Below are positions 7,769-15,128 of a stretch of 40,940 nt of DNA, piece after piece (within the stretch, counting starts at the first letter, position 1; each line of letters opens with the position of its first letter). The DNA lies in assembly GCA_035574455.1 (NCBI GenBank), contig DATLYT010000113.1:1-40940 (forward strand), written 5' to 3'. A program made the translations under genes and the position numbers. Source of the stretch: DATLYT01 sp035574455 (lineage in GTDB: Bacteria > Bacteroidota > Ignavibacteria > UBA10030). The notes under the pieces are model-generated. The model was not told the DNA's origin and ran no database searches. It saw only the letters and a program-made list of their open reading frames with translations.

Positions 7769-8545
7769 ATGGACTGGAATGAACTTTCCAGTGTAGCGTT
7801 TCGTTGGCTGCACATTGCGGCAGGAATCTTATGGATTGGCTTACTCTATTTCTTCAATTTTGTCAATGCAGGGTTTGCGGCAACAATGGACGGCGAGACC
7901 AAGAAAAAAGTTGTGCCGGAACTGATGCCCCGGGCGCTGTACTTCTTCCGTTGGGGTGCCGCGTACACCTGGGTCACCGGTGTGCTGTTACTTGGCCTGG
8001 TCTTCTACATGGGTGGTATCATGTTTGACCAGGGCGCCACCTGGAGCACAGGAAGCTACGTCATGCTGGCGGTGGTCTTCTTGATGTTCGCAGTGTATGA
8101 TATCCTTGCCAAAAGTTTAGGTAAGGATATTCGGGTCTTTGGCGCCGTTGGTTTTATCATTATTGCCGTGGTAGCCTACTTGATGGTTGAATGGGCGCAA
8201 TTTAGTTATCGAGCGTATGTAATCCATGTAGGGGCGATGTTAGGGACGATCATGGCTGCCAACGTTTGGATGCGCATCTGGCCGTCTCAGAAGAAGATTA
8301 TCGCCGCTACCAAAGAAGGAACTGCTCCCGATCCTGCACTTGTCGCGTTGGCCGGACAGCGGTCTCGTCACAACACCTACATGTCTGTGCCACTGGTTTG
8401 GACGATGGTGAACGCGCACACGACAATCGCTGCGTCTGGAATGTTCGGCCTACCGCACTGGGTCAACCTTCTGGTCGTGGTTGCCATCGGCTGGCTCGTT
8501 GTCTCATTGGTGTACGACAAAGCGGCAAAGGTCAAAGGCTTTTAA
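7769..8545 (+). CDS. Urate oxidase N-terminal (PuuD-like) membrane domain protein
   Basis: The 258-residue product is an integral membrane protein with about six hydrophobic segments, near residues 10-35, 53-80, 90-110, 117-138, 147-170 and 225-245. It resembles the membrane part of PuuD-type urate hydroxylases (PF06181). Conserved histidines occur in WLHIAAGILWIG, VIHVGAMLG and the SRHNTYMSVP...NAH stretch. The cytochrome c domain that ends true PuuD is missing: there is no CxxCH motif. Such stand-alone versions are common in this part of the tree and their function is unknown; heme binding by the histidines is plausible. AGGAGG sits 6 nt before the ATG. The gene stands alone between two terminators. 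Confidence 0.8.
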   Translation: MDWNELSSVAFRWLHIAAGILWIGLLYFFNFVNAGFAATMDGETKKKVVPELMPRALYFFRWGAAYTWVTGVLLLGLVFYMGGIMFDQGATWSTGSYVMLAVVFLMFAVYDILAKSLGKDIRVFGAVGFIIIAVVAYLMVEWAQFSYRAYVIHVGAMLGTIMAANVWMRIWPSQKKIIAATKEGTAPDPALVALAGQRSRHNTYMSVPLVWTMVNAHTTIAASGMFGLPHWVNLLVVVAIGWLVVSLVYDKAAKVKGF

Positions 8546-8570
8546 GAAGGCAAGTGCCTGAATGAACAGA

Positions 8571-8603
8571 AGGGTCGGTAACGCACCGACCCTTTTTCTT
8601 TTT
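8571..8603 (+). terminator. Intrinsic terminator after the PuuD-like gene
   Basis: A 9-bp perfect stem (AGGGTCGGT at 8571-8579, ACCGACCCT at 8585-8593) with loop AACGC is followed by TTTTTCTTTTTC. This is the strongest terminator in the window. Confidence 0.93.
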
Positions 8604-8615
8604 CAAAGATTTTGC

Positions 8616-8621
8616 TATACT
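8616..8621 (+). promoter_or_regulatory. Possible -10 box for the M28 peptidase operon
   Basis: TATACT lies 31 bp before the ATG at 8653 and directly after the preceding terminator. No clear -35 box is seen; the region 17 bp upstream is the T-rich tail of the terminator. The next operon must start here or nearby. Confidence 0.4.
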
Positions 8622-8652
8622 CCAATCCGTCGCTTATTTCCCTTCATCACGA

Positions 8653-10089
8653 ATGCCGTCGATCATCCTTTCTTTTCTTTTTTTCGTTTCTCTTCTTCCA
8701 GAAACTCTTCTTGCTCAACACCCGGCAGAGTTGCGGTTTGGCTCACGTGTTTCTCAGCGTCGACTTCAACAATCGGTCCATGATCTTGTGAGATTAGGCA
8801 ACCGGATGGGTGGAACGAAGTCTGGCGACCGAAGCGCGCGCTACCTTCTACAGCAGTTGAAGTCGTATGGATTAGAGGCAACGATTGTTGAAGAGCCGGA
8901 GCGCTTAACGTTTACTCACGAGCGCTGGCTTTTAAGAGTTGAGCAACCGAAGGGGCTGAGAAACCTGATCAAGAATGAGTGGTTAGCAGGATTCTCACCA
9001 TCTGTTCCTCTGCGGAAAGGGAAACTGGTGTATCTCCAATCCACCGATTTGCCCGATGAAGGCTCTCTTGATAGTCTCCTCGTTTTGACGGATCGACACG
9101 TGGACAACAATCTCTACCAGAAGCTGGTAACCGCAGGAGCGATCGGCATCCTCACCTATGCACCGGCATCACCGGAAAAGTATACGAACTGGTCGCTGAT
9201 CAGTGCCTTGAAACCGTCCAACAACAACCCGATTCCCGTCTTCAACATTTCGTATTCTAATGGAGAACGACTCAAAACAGAGATAGAACGGGGTACATCT
9301 GTCGTCGTTTCATTCATGACGAAAACGGTCATCGTACTGGGTAAACCGAAGACCGTTATCGCGACGCTTCGTGGAGAGGATTCAAAATATTATATCGTCT
9401 GTGCTCACGGCGACTCCGATTCTGGCGGCCCCGGCGCTGACGACAACGCGTCGGGCGTAGCAGGGGTACTCGAAGTCGCTCGGACGTTACAATCACTCAT
9501 TCGGGACGGCGTTGTACCAAAGCCGAAGAAGACGATCAAATTTATCGTCTGGGGAAGCGAATACGCCTCCACAATTCATTACGTAAGAAGTCAGGCAGAT
9601 TCACTGGACCAGATTCTTGGCGTCATGAATTATGACGAAATCGGCACGGGCGCCAGTCGCAACTGCCTCTACTTTGAATCGAACGATGTTCCTCATAATG
9701 AAGCCCTGCTACGTACCCTCAATACCGTTGCCGAGGAGTACGTCGATCGGCCCGGTTTCTGGAGGGAAGCAACCACCAATCCCTCCCAGGGCGGCACAGA
9801 CTCCTACGTGTTTTTACCGGATTTTTTGGACCGCCTCAAGTTACCCGAGGTGAAGATTCCCTCTGTCACTATCTTCACGGCAGCGTGGGATGAAGCGAAA
9901 ACCATTCCGCAGACGAAGGGCTGGAGCTCAAAGGCGTGGAAAGGCCACCCGGACTCTGTTACGATCGATTATTCTCTCTACTACCACTCATCGTTGGACA
10001 TTCCTCGTGTAACCACCGATAAAGAACCCTTCAACATGGTTTGGGCCGTCAAGGCGGTGGGAATGGCGTTGCTCAGACTGGCATGGTAA
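8653..10089 (+). CDS. Secreted M28-family (aminopeptidase-like) metallopeptidase, one ligand changed
   Basis: The 478-residue protein starts with a signal peptide (hydrophobic residues 4-21, likely cleavage after LLA), so it acts outside the cytoplasmic membrane. A middle part around residues 120-235 looks like a protease-associated insert, and an M28 zinc peptidase domain follows. Expected dinuclear-zinc ligands are present as His252 (CAHGDSD), Asp263 (GADDNASG), Asp328 (NYDEIG) and His445 (YYHSSLD). The usual Glu-Glu pair reads GSEY, so Glu303 can be the general base but the second Glu, a metal ligand, is Tyr304. It may be a variant active site or an inactive homologue. No clear Shine-Dalgarno is seen before the ATG. 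Confidence 0.85.
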   Translation: MPSIILSFLFFVSLLPETLLAQHPAELRFGSRVSQRRLQQSVHDLVRLGNRMGGTKSGDRSARYLLQQLKSYGLEATIVEEPERLTFTHERWLLRVEQPKGLRNLIKNEWLAGFSPSVPLRKGKLVYLQSTDLPDEGSLDSLLVLTDRHVDNNLYQKLVTAGAIGILTYAPASPEKYTNWSLISALKPSNNNPIPVFNISYSNGERLKTEIERGTSVVVSFMTKTVIVLGKPKTVIATLRGEDSKYYIVCAHGDSDSGGPGADDNASGVAGVLEVARTLQSLIRDGVVPKPKKTIKFIVWGSEYASTIHYVRSQADSLDQILGVMNYDEIGTGASRNCLYFESNDVPHNEALLRTLNTVAEEYVDRPGFWREATTNPSQGGTDSYVFLPDFLDRLKLPEVKIPSVTIFTAAWDEAKTIPQTKGWSSKAWKGHPDSVTIDYSLYYHSSLDIPRVTTDKEPFNMVWAVKAVGMALLRLAW

Positions 10090-10126
10090 GCGGCGGGTTG
10101 ATTTCTGCAGATCTAATTGCTAACTT

Positions 10127-10300
10127 ATGTTCGTGCAAACAGAAAAAGCAGTTCCGGAAATCCAAAACGACCAGTTGCCGAAGCGAGACGAGTATCATTA
10201 TTGGCAATACTGCGTCAACTGCGGAACCGTGCTCGAAGGGCGCAAGTGCAAACTCATCTGCCCGAAGTGCGGATTCTACCACTCCTGTAGCGAGCCGTAA
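10127..10300 (+). CDS. Small zinc-ribbon protein, 57 residues
   Basis: A short open frame lies between the M28 peptidase and folP. It carries five or six clustered cysteines: YCVNCG at residues 32-37, then KCKLICPKCGFYHSCSEP at the C-terminus. Two CxxC pairs 13 residues apart would make a classic zinc ribbon; an extra Cys precedes the second pair and another follows in HSC. The N-terminal half is polar. The dense, in-register cysteines argue for a real gene rather than chance. Its function is unknown; protein-protein or nucleic-acid binding is usual for such ribbons. It begins 37 bp after the peptidase stop; a GTG at 10133 is an alternative start. No clear ribosome binding site is seen. Confidence 0.75.
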   Translation: MFVQTEKAVPEIQNDQLPKRDEYHYWQYCVNCGTVLEGRKCKLICPKCGFYHSCSEP

Positions 10301-10377
10301 GCGCAGTCCTGTTTTCCACATTCCGTCCTTCCTGCACACACACCGCACTGGTGTGCGTGTCGATCACACAGAGTTCC

Positions 10378-11235
10378 ATGTCCCAAGTAACATCCACAAA
10401 TGGTCGTTTTGAATTCGCGTTTGGCGAACTGGTGTACAATCTCTCCAGTCGCACGCATCTTATGGGGATCCTCAACGTTACACCGGATTCCTTTTCGGAT
10501 GGCGGAAAACATCTTCTCCCCGACCAGGCCGTTGCCCACGCTTCTCGTATGGTTGAGGAGGGAGCCGATTTTGTTGATGTCGGAGGAGAATCGACACGAC
10601 CGGGTTCTGAGCCCGTATCGATCGAAGAGGAATTACGGAGAGTGATTCCGGTAATTGAACGGCTTGCGAAGGAGTTGCCAATACCGATCTCCATCGATAC
10701 CTACAAATCGCGTGTGGCTGAGGCCGCGATGAATGCAGGGGCAACCATCATTAACGATATCAGTGGAATGACGTTCGACGACGAAATGTTGAATGTTGCG
10801 GCACGGTATCGGGCTACGGTCGTGATCATGCATATGCAGGGAACGCCAAAAACGATGCAACAGAATCCAAACTACGAGCATGTTACGAGAGATGTTGGCC
10901 AGTTCTTGGAAAAGCAAGTTCAAAAAGCAAGGTCAGCCGGTATCCGACAGATCATGGTCGATCCCGGCATAGGCTTTGGCAAAAATCTCCAGCATAATCT
11001 TCAGCTCATTCGTGAGCTCGGATCATTCAGGTCGCTTGGTTGCCCGATTCTGGTGGGACCTTCGAGGAAGTCGTTCATTGGAGCGATTCTCGACCTTCCG
11101 GTCGATCAGCGACTGGAGGGAACCGCCGCGGCTGTCACTGCGTGCATTCTGAACGGAGCGCATGTCGTTCGTGTGCACGATGTGAAAGAGATGAAGCGCG
11201 TTGCCCGTGTGGCGGATGCATTAAGAGGCACATAA
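10378..11235 (+). CDS. folP: Dihydropteroate synthase
   Basis: The 285-residue enzyme joins p-aminobenzoate to the pterin diphosphate in folate synthesis. It has all TIM-barrel signatures: GILNVTPDSFSDGG (pterin site), VDVGGESTRPG, PISIDTYKS, INDISG, DPGIGFGK and the GPSRKSFIG phosphate/pterin loop, ending near RVHDVKEM. The ATG at 10378 places the conserved core at the usual distance; an in-frame GTG at 10351 would add nine residues with no recognisable ribosome binding site. The next gene starts on the base after the stop codon. Confidence 0.96.
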   Translation: MSQVTSTNGRFEFAFGELVYNLSSRTHLMGILNVTPDSFSDGGKHLLPDQAVAHASRMVEEGADFVDVGGESTRPGSEPVSIEEELRRVIPVIERLAKELPIPISIDTYKSRVAEAAMNAGATIINDISGMTFDDEMLNVAARYRATVVIMHMQGTPKTMQQNPNYEHVTRDVGQFLEKQVQKARSAGIRQIMVDPGIGFGKNLQHNLQLIRELGSFRSLGCPILVGPSRKSFIGAILDLPVDQRLEGTAAAVTACILNGAHVVRVHDVKEMKRVARVADALRGT

Positions 11236-11904
11236 ATGGAACAAACCGTTGTTCTAATCCCCGCTTTCAATGCGGCAGCGACGTTACCGGAGCTTATCCG
11301 GAGAATCGAACCCTATCTGCCGCGCGAGCAGATTCTTGTTGTGGACGATGGGTCGAAAGATCGTACGGCTGCCATAGCCATCGCCGAAGGAGTCCGAGTC
11401 CTTCGGCACGACCGAAACTTCGGCAAGGGGCGGGCGCTCCGCACCGGGTTTGACTATGTGGTGCGATCAACCAGTGATCAGATGGTGATCACAATGGATG
11501 CCGACCTTCAACATCGGCCTGAGGAGTTGCCATCGTTTTTCGCGATGCACCAGCTCTCCGGTTTTGACCTCCTTATCGGTTATCGCGCCCGTTGGGGGAC
11601 GTCGATGCCGTTTCCGCGCAAGCTCTCGAACTCGATTACTTCGTTCCTCGTCTCCGCGCGCACGGGCGTTGCCATCCGGGATAGTCAATGCGGCTATCGG
11701 TTGATTGCGAGACGAGTCTTGGAATCCGTTGAAACAACCGCGGACGGTTACGAGGCAGAAACGGAGTTTCTCATCAAGGCAGCACAAAAAGGTTTCCGGA
11801 TTGGTTGTGTGCCGATTTCAACAGTCTATGCCGACGAACGCAGCTATATGACCAACGCCCGAACGACATTCAGATTTCTCAACACCTTGCTCAAGGAGTA
11901 CTGA
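11236..11904 (+). CDS. Family 2 glycosyltransferase (dolichyl-phosphate-sugar synthase type)
   Basis: The 222-residue protein is a GT-A fold family 2 glycosyltransferase with LIPAFNAAATLP, the nucleotide-binding VVDDGSKDRT and the metal-binding DADLQHRPEE (DxD-like). It resembles polyprenyl-phosphate mannose/glucose synthases that load a sugar on a lipid carrier at the membrane face. It lacks the C-terminal membrane segments of some relatives, so it is probably a peripheral protein. The sugar cannot be read from the sequence. It begins immediately after folP and its stop overlaps the pcm start (TGATG at 11902-11906). Confidence 0.87.
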   Translation: MEQTVVLIPAFNAAATLPELIRRIEPYLPREQILVVDDGSKDRTAAIAIAEGVRVLRHDRNFGKGRALRTGFDYVVRSTSDQMVITMDADLQHRPEELPSFFAMHQLSGFDLLIGYRARWGTSMPFPRKLSNSITSFLVSARTGVAIRDSQCGYRLIARRVLESVETTADGYEAETEFLIKAAQKGFRIGCVPISTVYADERSYMTNARTTFRFLNTLLKEY

Positions 11905-12545
11905 TGCCTCGATTTGAACGCGAACGGAAAGAAATGATCGACTTGTTGCGGGAGCGGGGCATCACCGACCAGCGAGTCTTAGATGCCATGGCGAAAGTCG
12001 AGCGCCACCTGTTTGTTGGGCCGGCGTTCATCAATCGTGCGTATGAAGATACGGCTCTGCCAATCGGGAAAGCGCAAACGATCTCTCAGCCGTACACTGT
12101 CGCATTTATGACGCAGGAGTTGAATCCGAAACCGGGCTGGAAGGTGCTGGAGGTCGGCACCGGCTCTGGTTATCAGGCGGCCATTCTTGCTGAATTGGGC
12201 TGTAAGGTGTACACCATCGAGCGTCACCTCGAACTGCTGAATCAAGCGAGAAAAGTGTTCGAGCAACTTGGCTATAGGATCATGTCACGCGGCGGTGATG
12301 GAACTGTGGGTTGGACGGAATACGCGCCGTTCGACGGAATCATCGTCACTGCGGGAGCGCCGGAGGTGCCCGAGCCGTTATTGCAGCAGCTCGCAGAAGG
12401 CGGCCGGTTGGTCATTCCGGTTGGTGATCTGCGCATGCAGGCCCTTCGCGTCGTAACGAAAGTCAACGGTAAGTACGAAGTGAAAGATATCCAGGGATTC
12501 AAATTCGTTCCCCTCATCGGGAAAAAGGGTTGGGAAGCGAAATGA
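11904..12545 (+). CDS. pcm: Protein-L-isoaspartate O-methyltransferase
   Basis: The 213-residue enzyme methylates isoaspartyl residues from S-adenosylmethionine to start repair of aged proteins. It has the PIMT-specific ALPIGKAQTISQPYTVAFM stretch, the SAM motif LEVGTGSGYQAAILAEL and GGRLVIPVG. I set the start at the ATG at 11904 because AAGGAG lies 6 nt upstream and the protein then begins like the family (MPRFERERKEM); the frame is open further upstream inside the preceding gene. The start overlaps the glycosyltransferase stop. Confidence 0.96.
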   Translation: MPRFERERKEMIDLLRERGITDQRVLDAMAKVERHLFVGPAFINRAYEDTALPIGKAQTISQPYTVAFMTQELNPKPGWKVLEVGTGSGYQAAILAELGCKVYTIERHLELLNQARKVFEQLGYRIMSRGGDGTVGWTEYAPFDGIIVTAGAPEVPEPLLQQLAEGGRLVIPVGDLRMQALRVVTKVNGKYEVKDIQGFKFVPLIGKKGWEAK

Positions 12546-12640
12546 CGAAATTGGCTCGTTGAATCATTGAGCCATTGCCTTATTTCTGTTCTGCTCTTCT
12601 TCACCAGCACGATACTCGGCACGGGACATCCACGAAAATC

Positions 12641-13573
12641 ATGCCTCATCTTCCACGCGTTCTTGCTCTCGTAGGTCCAACAGCATCCGGTAAAACGCCG
12701 CTCAGCTGTCTCCTCGCCGAGCAGTTGAATGGAGAGATCATTTCTGCCGATTCTCGCCAGGTGTATAAACATCTCGATATCGGCACAGCGAAGCCGTCGC
12801 GTGAACAACTCAAGCAGATCAAGCATCATTTCATTGATATTCTGGAGCCCACAGAAGAGTATAGCGCAGGGCAATACGGAAAAGAAGCTCTGAGTACGGT
12901 CAAACGCATTCTCCAACGCGGACGTTTTCCCATTCTCGTGGGTGGGTCAGGACTGTACATCAGGGCCGTGATTGATGGATTGTTTGAAGGGCCTGGGAAA
13001 GATCCGGAAGTTCGTTTCCAATTGGAACAACGGTTGAGAGAAGAAGGGGCAGAGGCGTTGCTTGAGCAACTGAAAAAGGTTGACCCGCAGAGCGCAACCA
13101 TGATGTCTCCCTCCAAACCCCGTCGGATTCTTCGTGCTCTCGAGGTGTACTACATAACGGGGAAACCGCTGTCAAAATTTCATGCAGAGCAACAACGACA
13201 AAGCGACATTGAGTTCGTGCAGTTTGGACTCCATTGGGACAGGAAGGAACTGTATAAGCGGATTAACGAACGCGTCGACCGCATGATGCAACATGGGTTT
13301 CTTGACGAGGTTCGAGGCTTGAAGAAGATGGGTCTTAGCAGTTCACTGAATGCGCTCAATACTGTCGGTTATAAAGAGCTGTTTGAGTATCTCGATGGAA
13401 AGCTAAGACTGGATGAAGCCGTCGAGCTGATCAAACGGAACACACGCCGATTTGCCAAACGGCAGCTAACATGGTTTCGTGCGGATAAGAGGATACGTTG
13501 GATTGCGATGAGTACGCAGAGAGACTTCGAAGCGATAGCGAAGCAAATTCGTGAGCAATTCATATCGATCTGA
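12641..13573 (+). CDS. miaA: tRNA dimethylallyltransferase
   Basis: The 310-residue enzyme adds the dimethylallyl group to A37 of tRNAs reading UNN codons. Its signatures are the P-loop GPTASGKT at residues 12-19, ISADSRQVYKHLDIGTAKP, the GGSGLYIRAVIDG loop and the C-terminal KRNTRRFAKRQLTWFR. The start is the ATG at 12641; the frame is open to a TTG at 12575 but family members start close to the P-loop. In the 95 bp after pcm there is a 6-bp inverted repeat (TGGCTC 12552-12557, GAGCCA 12569-12574) without a good T-run, and I find no convincing promoter. It pairs functionally with mtaB at 26934, another position-37 modifier. Confidence 0.96.
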   Translation: MPHLPRVLALVGPTASGKTPLSCLLAEQLNGEIISADSRQVYKHLDIGTAKPSREQLKQIKHHFIDILEPTEEYSAGQYGKEALSTVKRILQRGRFPILVGGSGLYIRAVIDGLFEGPGKDPEVRFQLEQRLREEGAEALLEQLKKVDPQSATMMSPSKPRRILRALEVYYITGKPLSKFHAEQQRQSDIEFVQFGLHWDRKELYKRINERVDRMMQHGFLDEVRGLKKMGLSSSLNALNTVGYKELFEYLDGKLRLDEAVELIKRNTRRFAKRQLTWFRADKRIRWIAMSTQRDFEAIAKQIREQFISI

Positions 13574-13605
13574 GACACGATTGACGGATGTTGTTCGATA
13601 CAGCG

Positions 13606-13634
13606 TTGCATTTCCGACGCAACTTTGGTATATT
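13606..13634 (+). promoter_or_regulatory. Promoter of the tRNA-Pro gene
   Basis: TTGCAT (13606-13611) and TATATT (13629-13634) are separated by exactly 17 bp and lie 24 bp before the mature tRNA. This is one of the clearest sigma-70-type promoters in the window. Confidence 0.8.
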
Positions 13635-13658
13635 GGCTGAGCAGTTTCTGCAGCAATT

Positions 13659-13733
13659 CGGGGCGTAGCTCAGCCCGGCTAGAGCGCTTGGTTCGGGACC
13701 AAGAGGCCGGGGGTTCGAATCCCCCCGCCCCGA
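13659..13733 (+). tRNA. tRNA-Pro, anticodon CGG
   Basis: A full cloverleaf is readable. The acceptor stem CGGGGCG (13659-13665) pairs with CGCCCCG (13726-13732) and the discriminator is A. The D arm is GCTC/GAGC, the anticodon stem CTTGG/CCAAG with loop TTCGGGA, and the T arm GGGGG-TTCGAAT-CCCCC. The loop gives anticodon CGG with G37, decoding CCG. The C1-G72 pair and A73 are bacterial proline identity elements. CCA is not encoded. Confidence 0.96.
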
Positions 13734-13783
13734 CTGTGGCAGCGAACTGACCTTCCACCGCTTCGTTGAAACTCTCTCCATTT

Positions 13784-13813
13784 TTGGCTACTTTGTAAGT
13801 GAAGTACTTTAAT
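13784..13813 (+). promoter_or_regulatory. Possible promoter of der
   Basis: TTGGCT (13784-13789) and TTTAAT (13808-13813) are 18 bp apart. The -10 box ends 7 bp before the der ATG at 13821, so transcription would begin at or one or two bases before the start codon. There is no Shine-Dalgarno sequence. Confidence 0.45.
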
Positions 13814-13820
13814 CGTTGCT

Positions 13821-15128
13821 ATGCCATCCAACATCATCGCAATCGTTGGCCGACCCAATGTCGGGAAGTCCACTCTCTTCAATCGCCTCATCGGAGCGCG
13901 AGAGGCGATTGTGCACGACCTTCCCGGCGTTACGCGAGACCGTAAATACGCCGAAGCAGAGTGGGCGGGTAAGCGATTTACCATCATTGACACAGGTGGA
14001 TATATTCCTCGGGCGGAGAACGTGATCGAGCGTGGGATTCGGGAGCAGGCGGAAATCGCAATCCAGGAAGCAGACGCTGTCCTGTTCGTGGTTGATGCCA
14101 ATGACGGCGTATTGGAGTTAGACCGAGAAATCGCCAATATTCTGCGTAAGTCCGAGAAAACCGTTCATCTCGTTGTCAACAAGGTCGATTCCGCTCGGCA
14201 AGAAATCAACAAAAACGAGTTTTACGCTCTCGGACTGGGTGAGCCGTTTGCTATCTCCGCGCTCGGTGGAAGACAGATTGGCGATTTTTTGGATGCGATT
14301 ACGGCTTCGTTCCGAACAAATGGAAGCGAGAAAAAAGAATCTCGGCTGAAAATTGCAGTCGTCGGAAAGCCGAACGTCGGCAAGTCGTCGCTGGTGAACG
14401 CGCTGTTGGGCAAGAAACGGCAATTGGTAACAGAAATTCCCGGAACAACGCGAGACCCCGTCGACTCGGTGTTGAAATACCACGGGGAGGAGATTATTCT
14501 TGTCGATACAGCCGGACTCAAAAAGCGCAAACAGATGCTGGAGAGCGTCGAGTTCTACAGCGCTCTTCGCACGCTGAAAAGCATTGAGCGAAGCGATGTT
14601 GCCATTATTCTGTTCGACGCAGACCGCGGTGTCGACGTCCAGGATCTCCACATCGTTGAGACGGCGTTAGAGCATCGCCGGCCGTCGATTATTGCCGTCA
14701 ATAAGTGGGATCTCGTCGAGAAGGAGACCAATACAGCTCGGCGATACGAACAAGCCATCCGACGACGACTTGGACAGTATGACTTCCTTCCGATTCTCTT
14801 CATCTCGGCTCTCACCAAGCAGCGTATTACCAAGGTGATCGACCTGGCTAAAGTCCTCCATGCCGAACAATGCAAACGGATTGAAACAAGCGATCTCAAT
14901 GAGCAGCTTTTACCTGAGATCGAGCACAATCCACCAAAATCTTCCAGCCCTAAAGAAATCAAGATTAAATACATTACCCAGTTGAAAACCCGCCCGCCAA
15001 TGTTTGCCTTTTTCACCAACCATCCGAAGCTGGTCCAAGAGTCTTACAAGCGCTTCTTAGAGCATAAGATCCGTGAACACTTCGGGTTTTCGGGCGTTCC
15101 TCTCACACTGGTTTTTAAGCAGAAATGA
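13821..15128 (+). CDS. der: Ribosome-assembly GTPase Der (EngA)
   Basis: The 435-residue protein has the tandem GTPase domains unique to Der. The first has GRPNVGKST at residues 10-18, DTGG and NKVD; the second has GKPNVGKSS near residue 182, DTAG and NKWD. A C-terminal KH-like domain ends in HPKLVQESYKRFLE and REHFGFSGVPL. Der binds the 50S subunit during maturation and is essential in most bacteria. The stop overlaps the next start as ATGA at 15125-15128. It has no visible ribosome binding site, which fits the promoter placed almost on its start codon. Confidence 0.97.
   Translation: MPSNIIAIVGRPNVGKSTLFNRLIGAREAIVHDLPGVTRDRKYAEAEWAGKRFTIIDTGGYIPRAENVIERGIREQAEIAIQEADAVLFVVDANDGVLELDREIANILRKSEKTVHLVVNKVDSARQEINKNEFYALGLGEPFAISALGGRQIGDFLDAITASFRTNGSEKKESRLKIAVVGKPNVGKSSLVNALLGKKRQLVTEIPGTTRDPVDSVLKYHGEEIILVDTAGLKKRKQMLESVEFYSALRTLKSIERSDVAIILFDADRGVDVQDLHIVETALEHRRPSIIAVNKWDLVEKETNTARRYEQAIRRRLGQYDFLPILFISALTKQRITKVIDLAKVLHAEQCKRIETSDLNEQLLPEIEHNPPKSSSPKEIKIKYITQLKTRPPMFAFFTNHPKLVQESYKRFLEHKIREHFGFSGVPLTLVFKQK

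Noticed and set aside
10333..10360. Imperfect hairpin CACACACACC / GGTGTGCGTG before folP, considered as a terminator
   Set aside because: It has a mismatch and no T-run, and it falls in a simple CA-rich stretch; it may be chance.
12552..12574. TGGCTC/GAGCCA inverted repeat after pcm, considered as a terminator
   Set aside because: Six base pairs with an 11-nt loop and only a weak pyrimidine tract; not enough to call.
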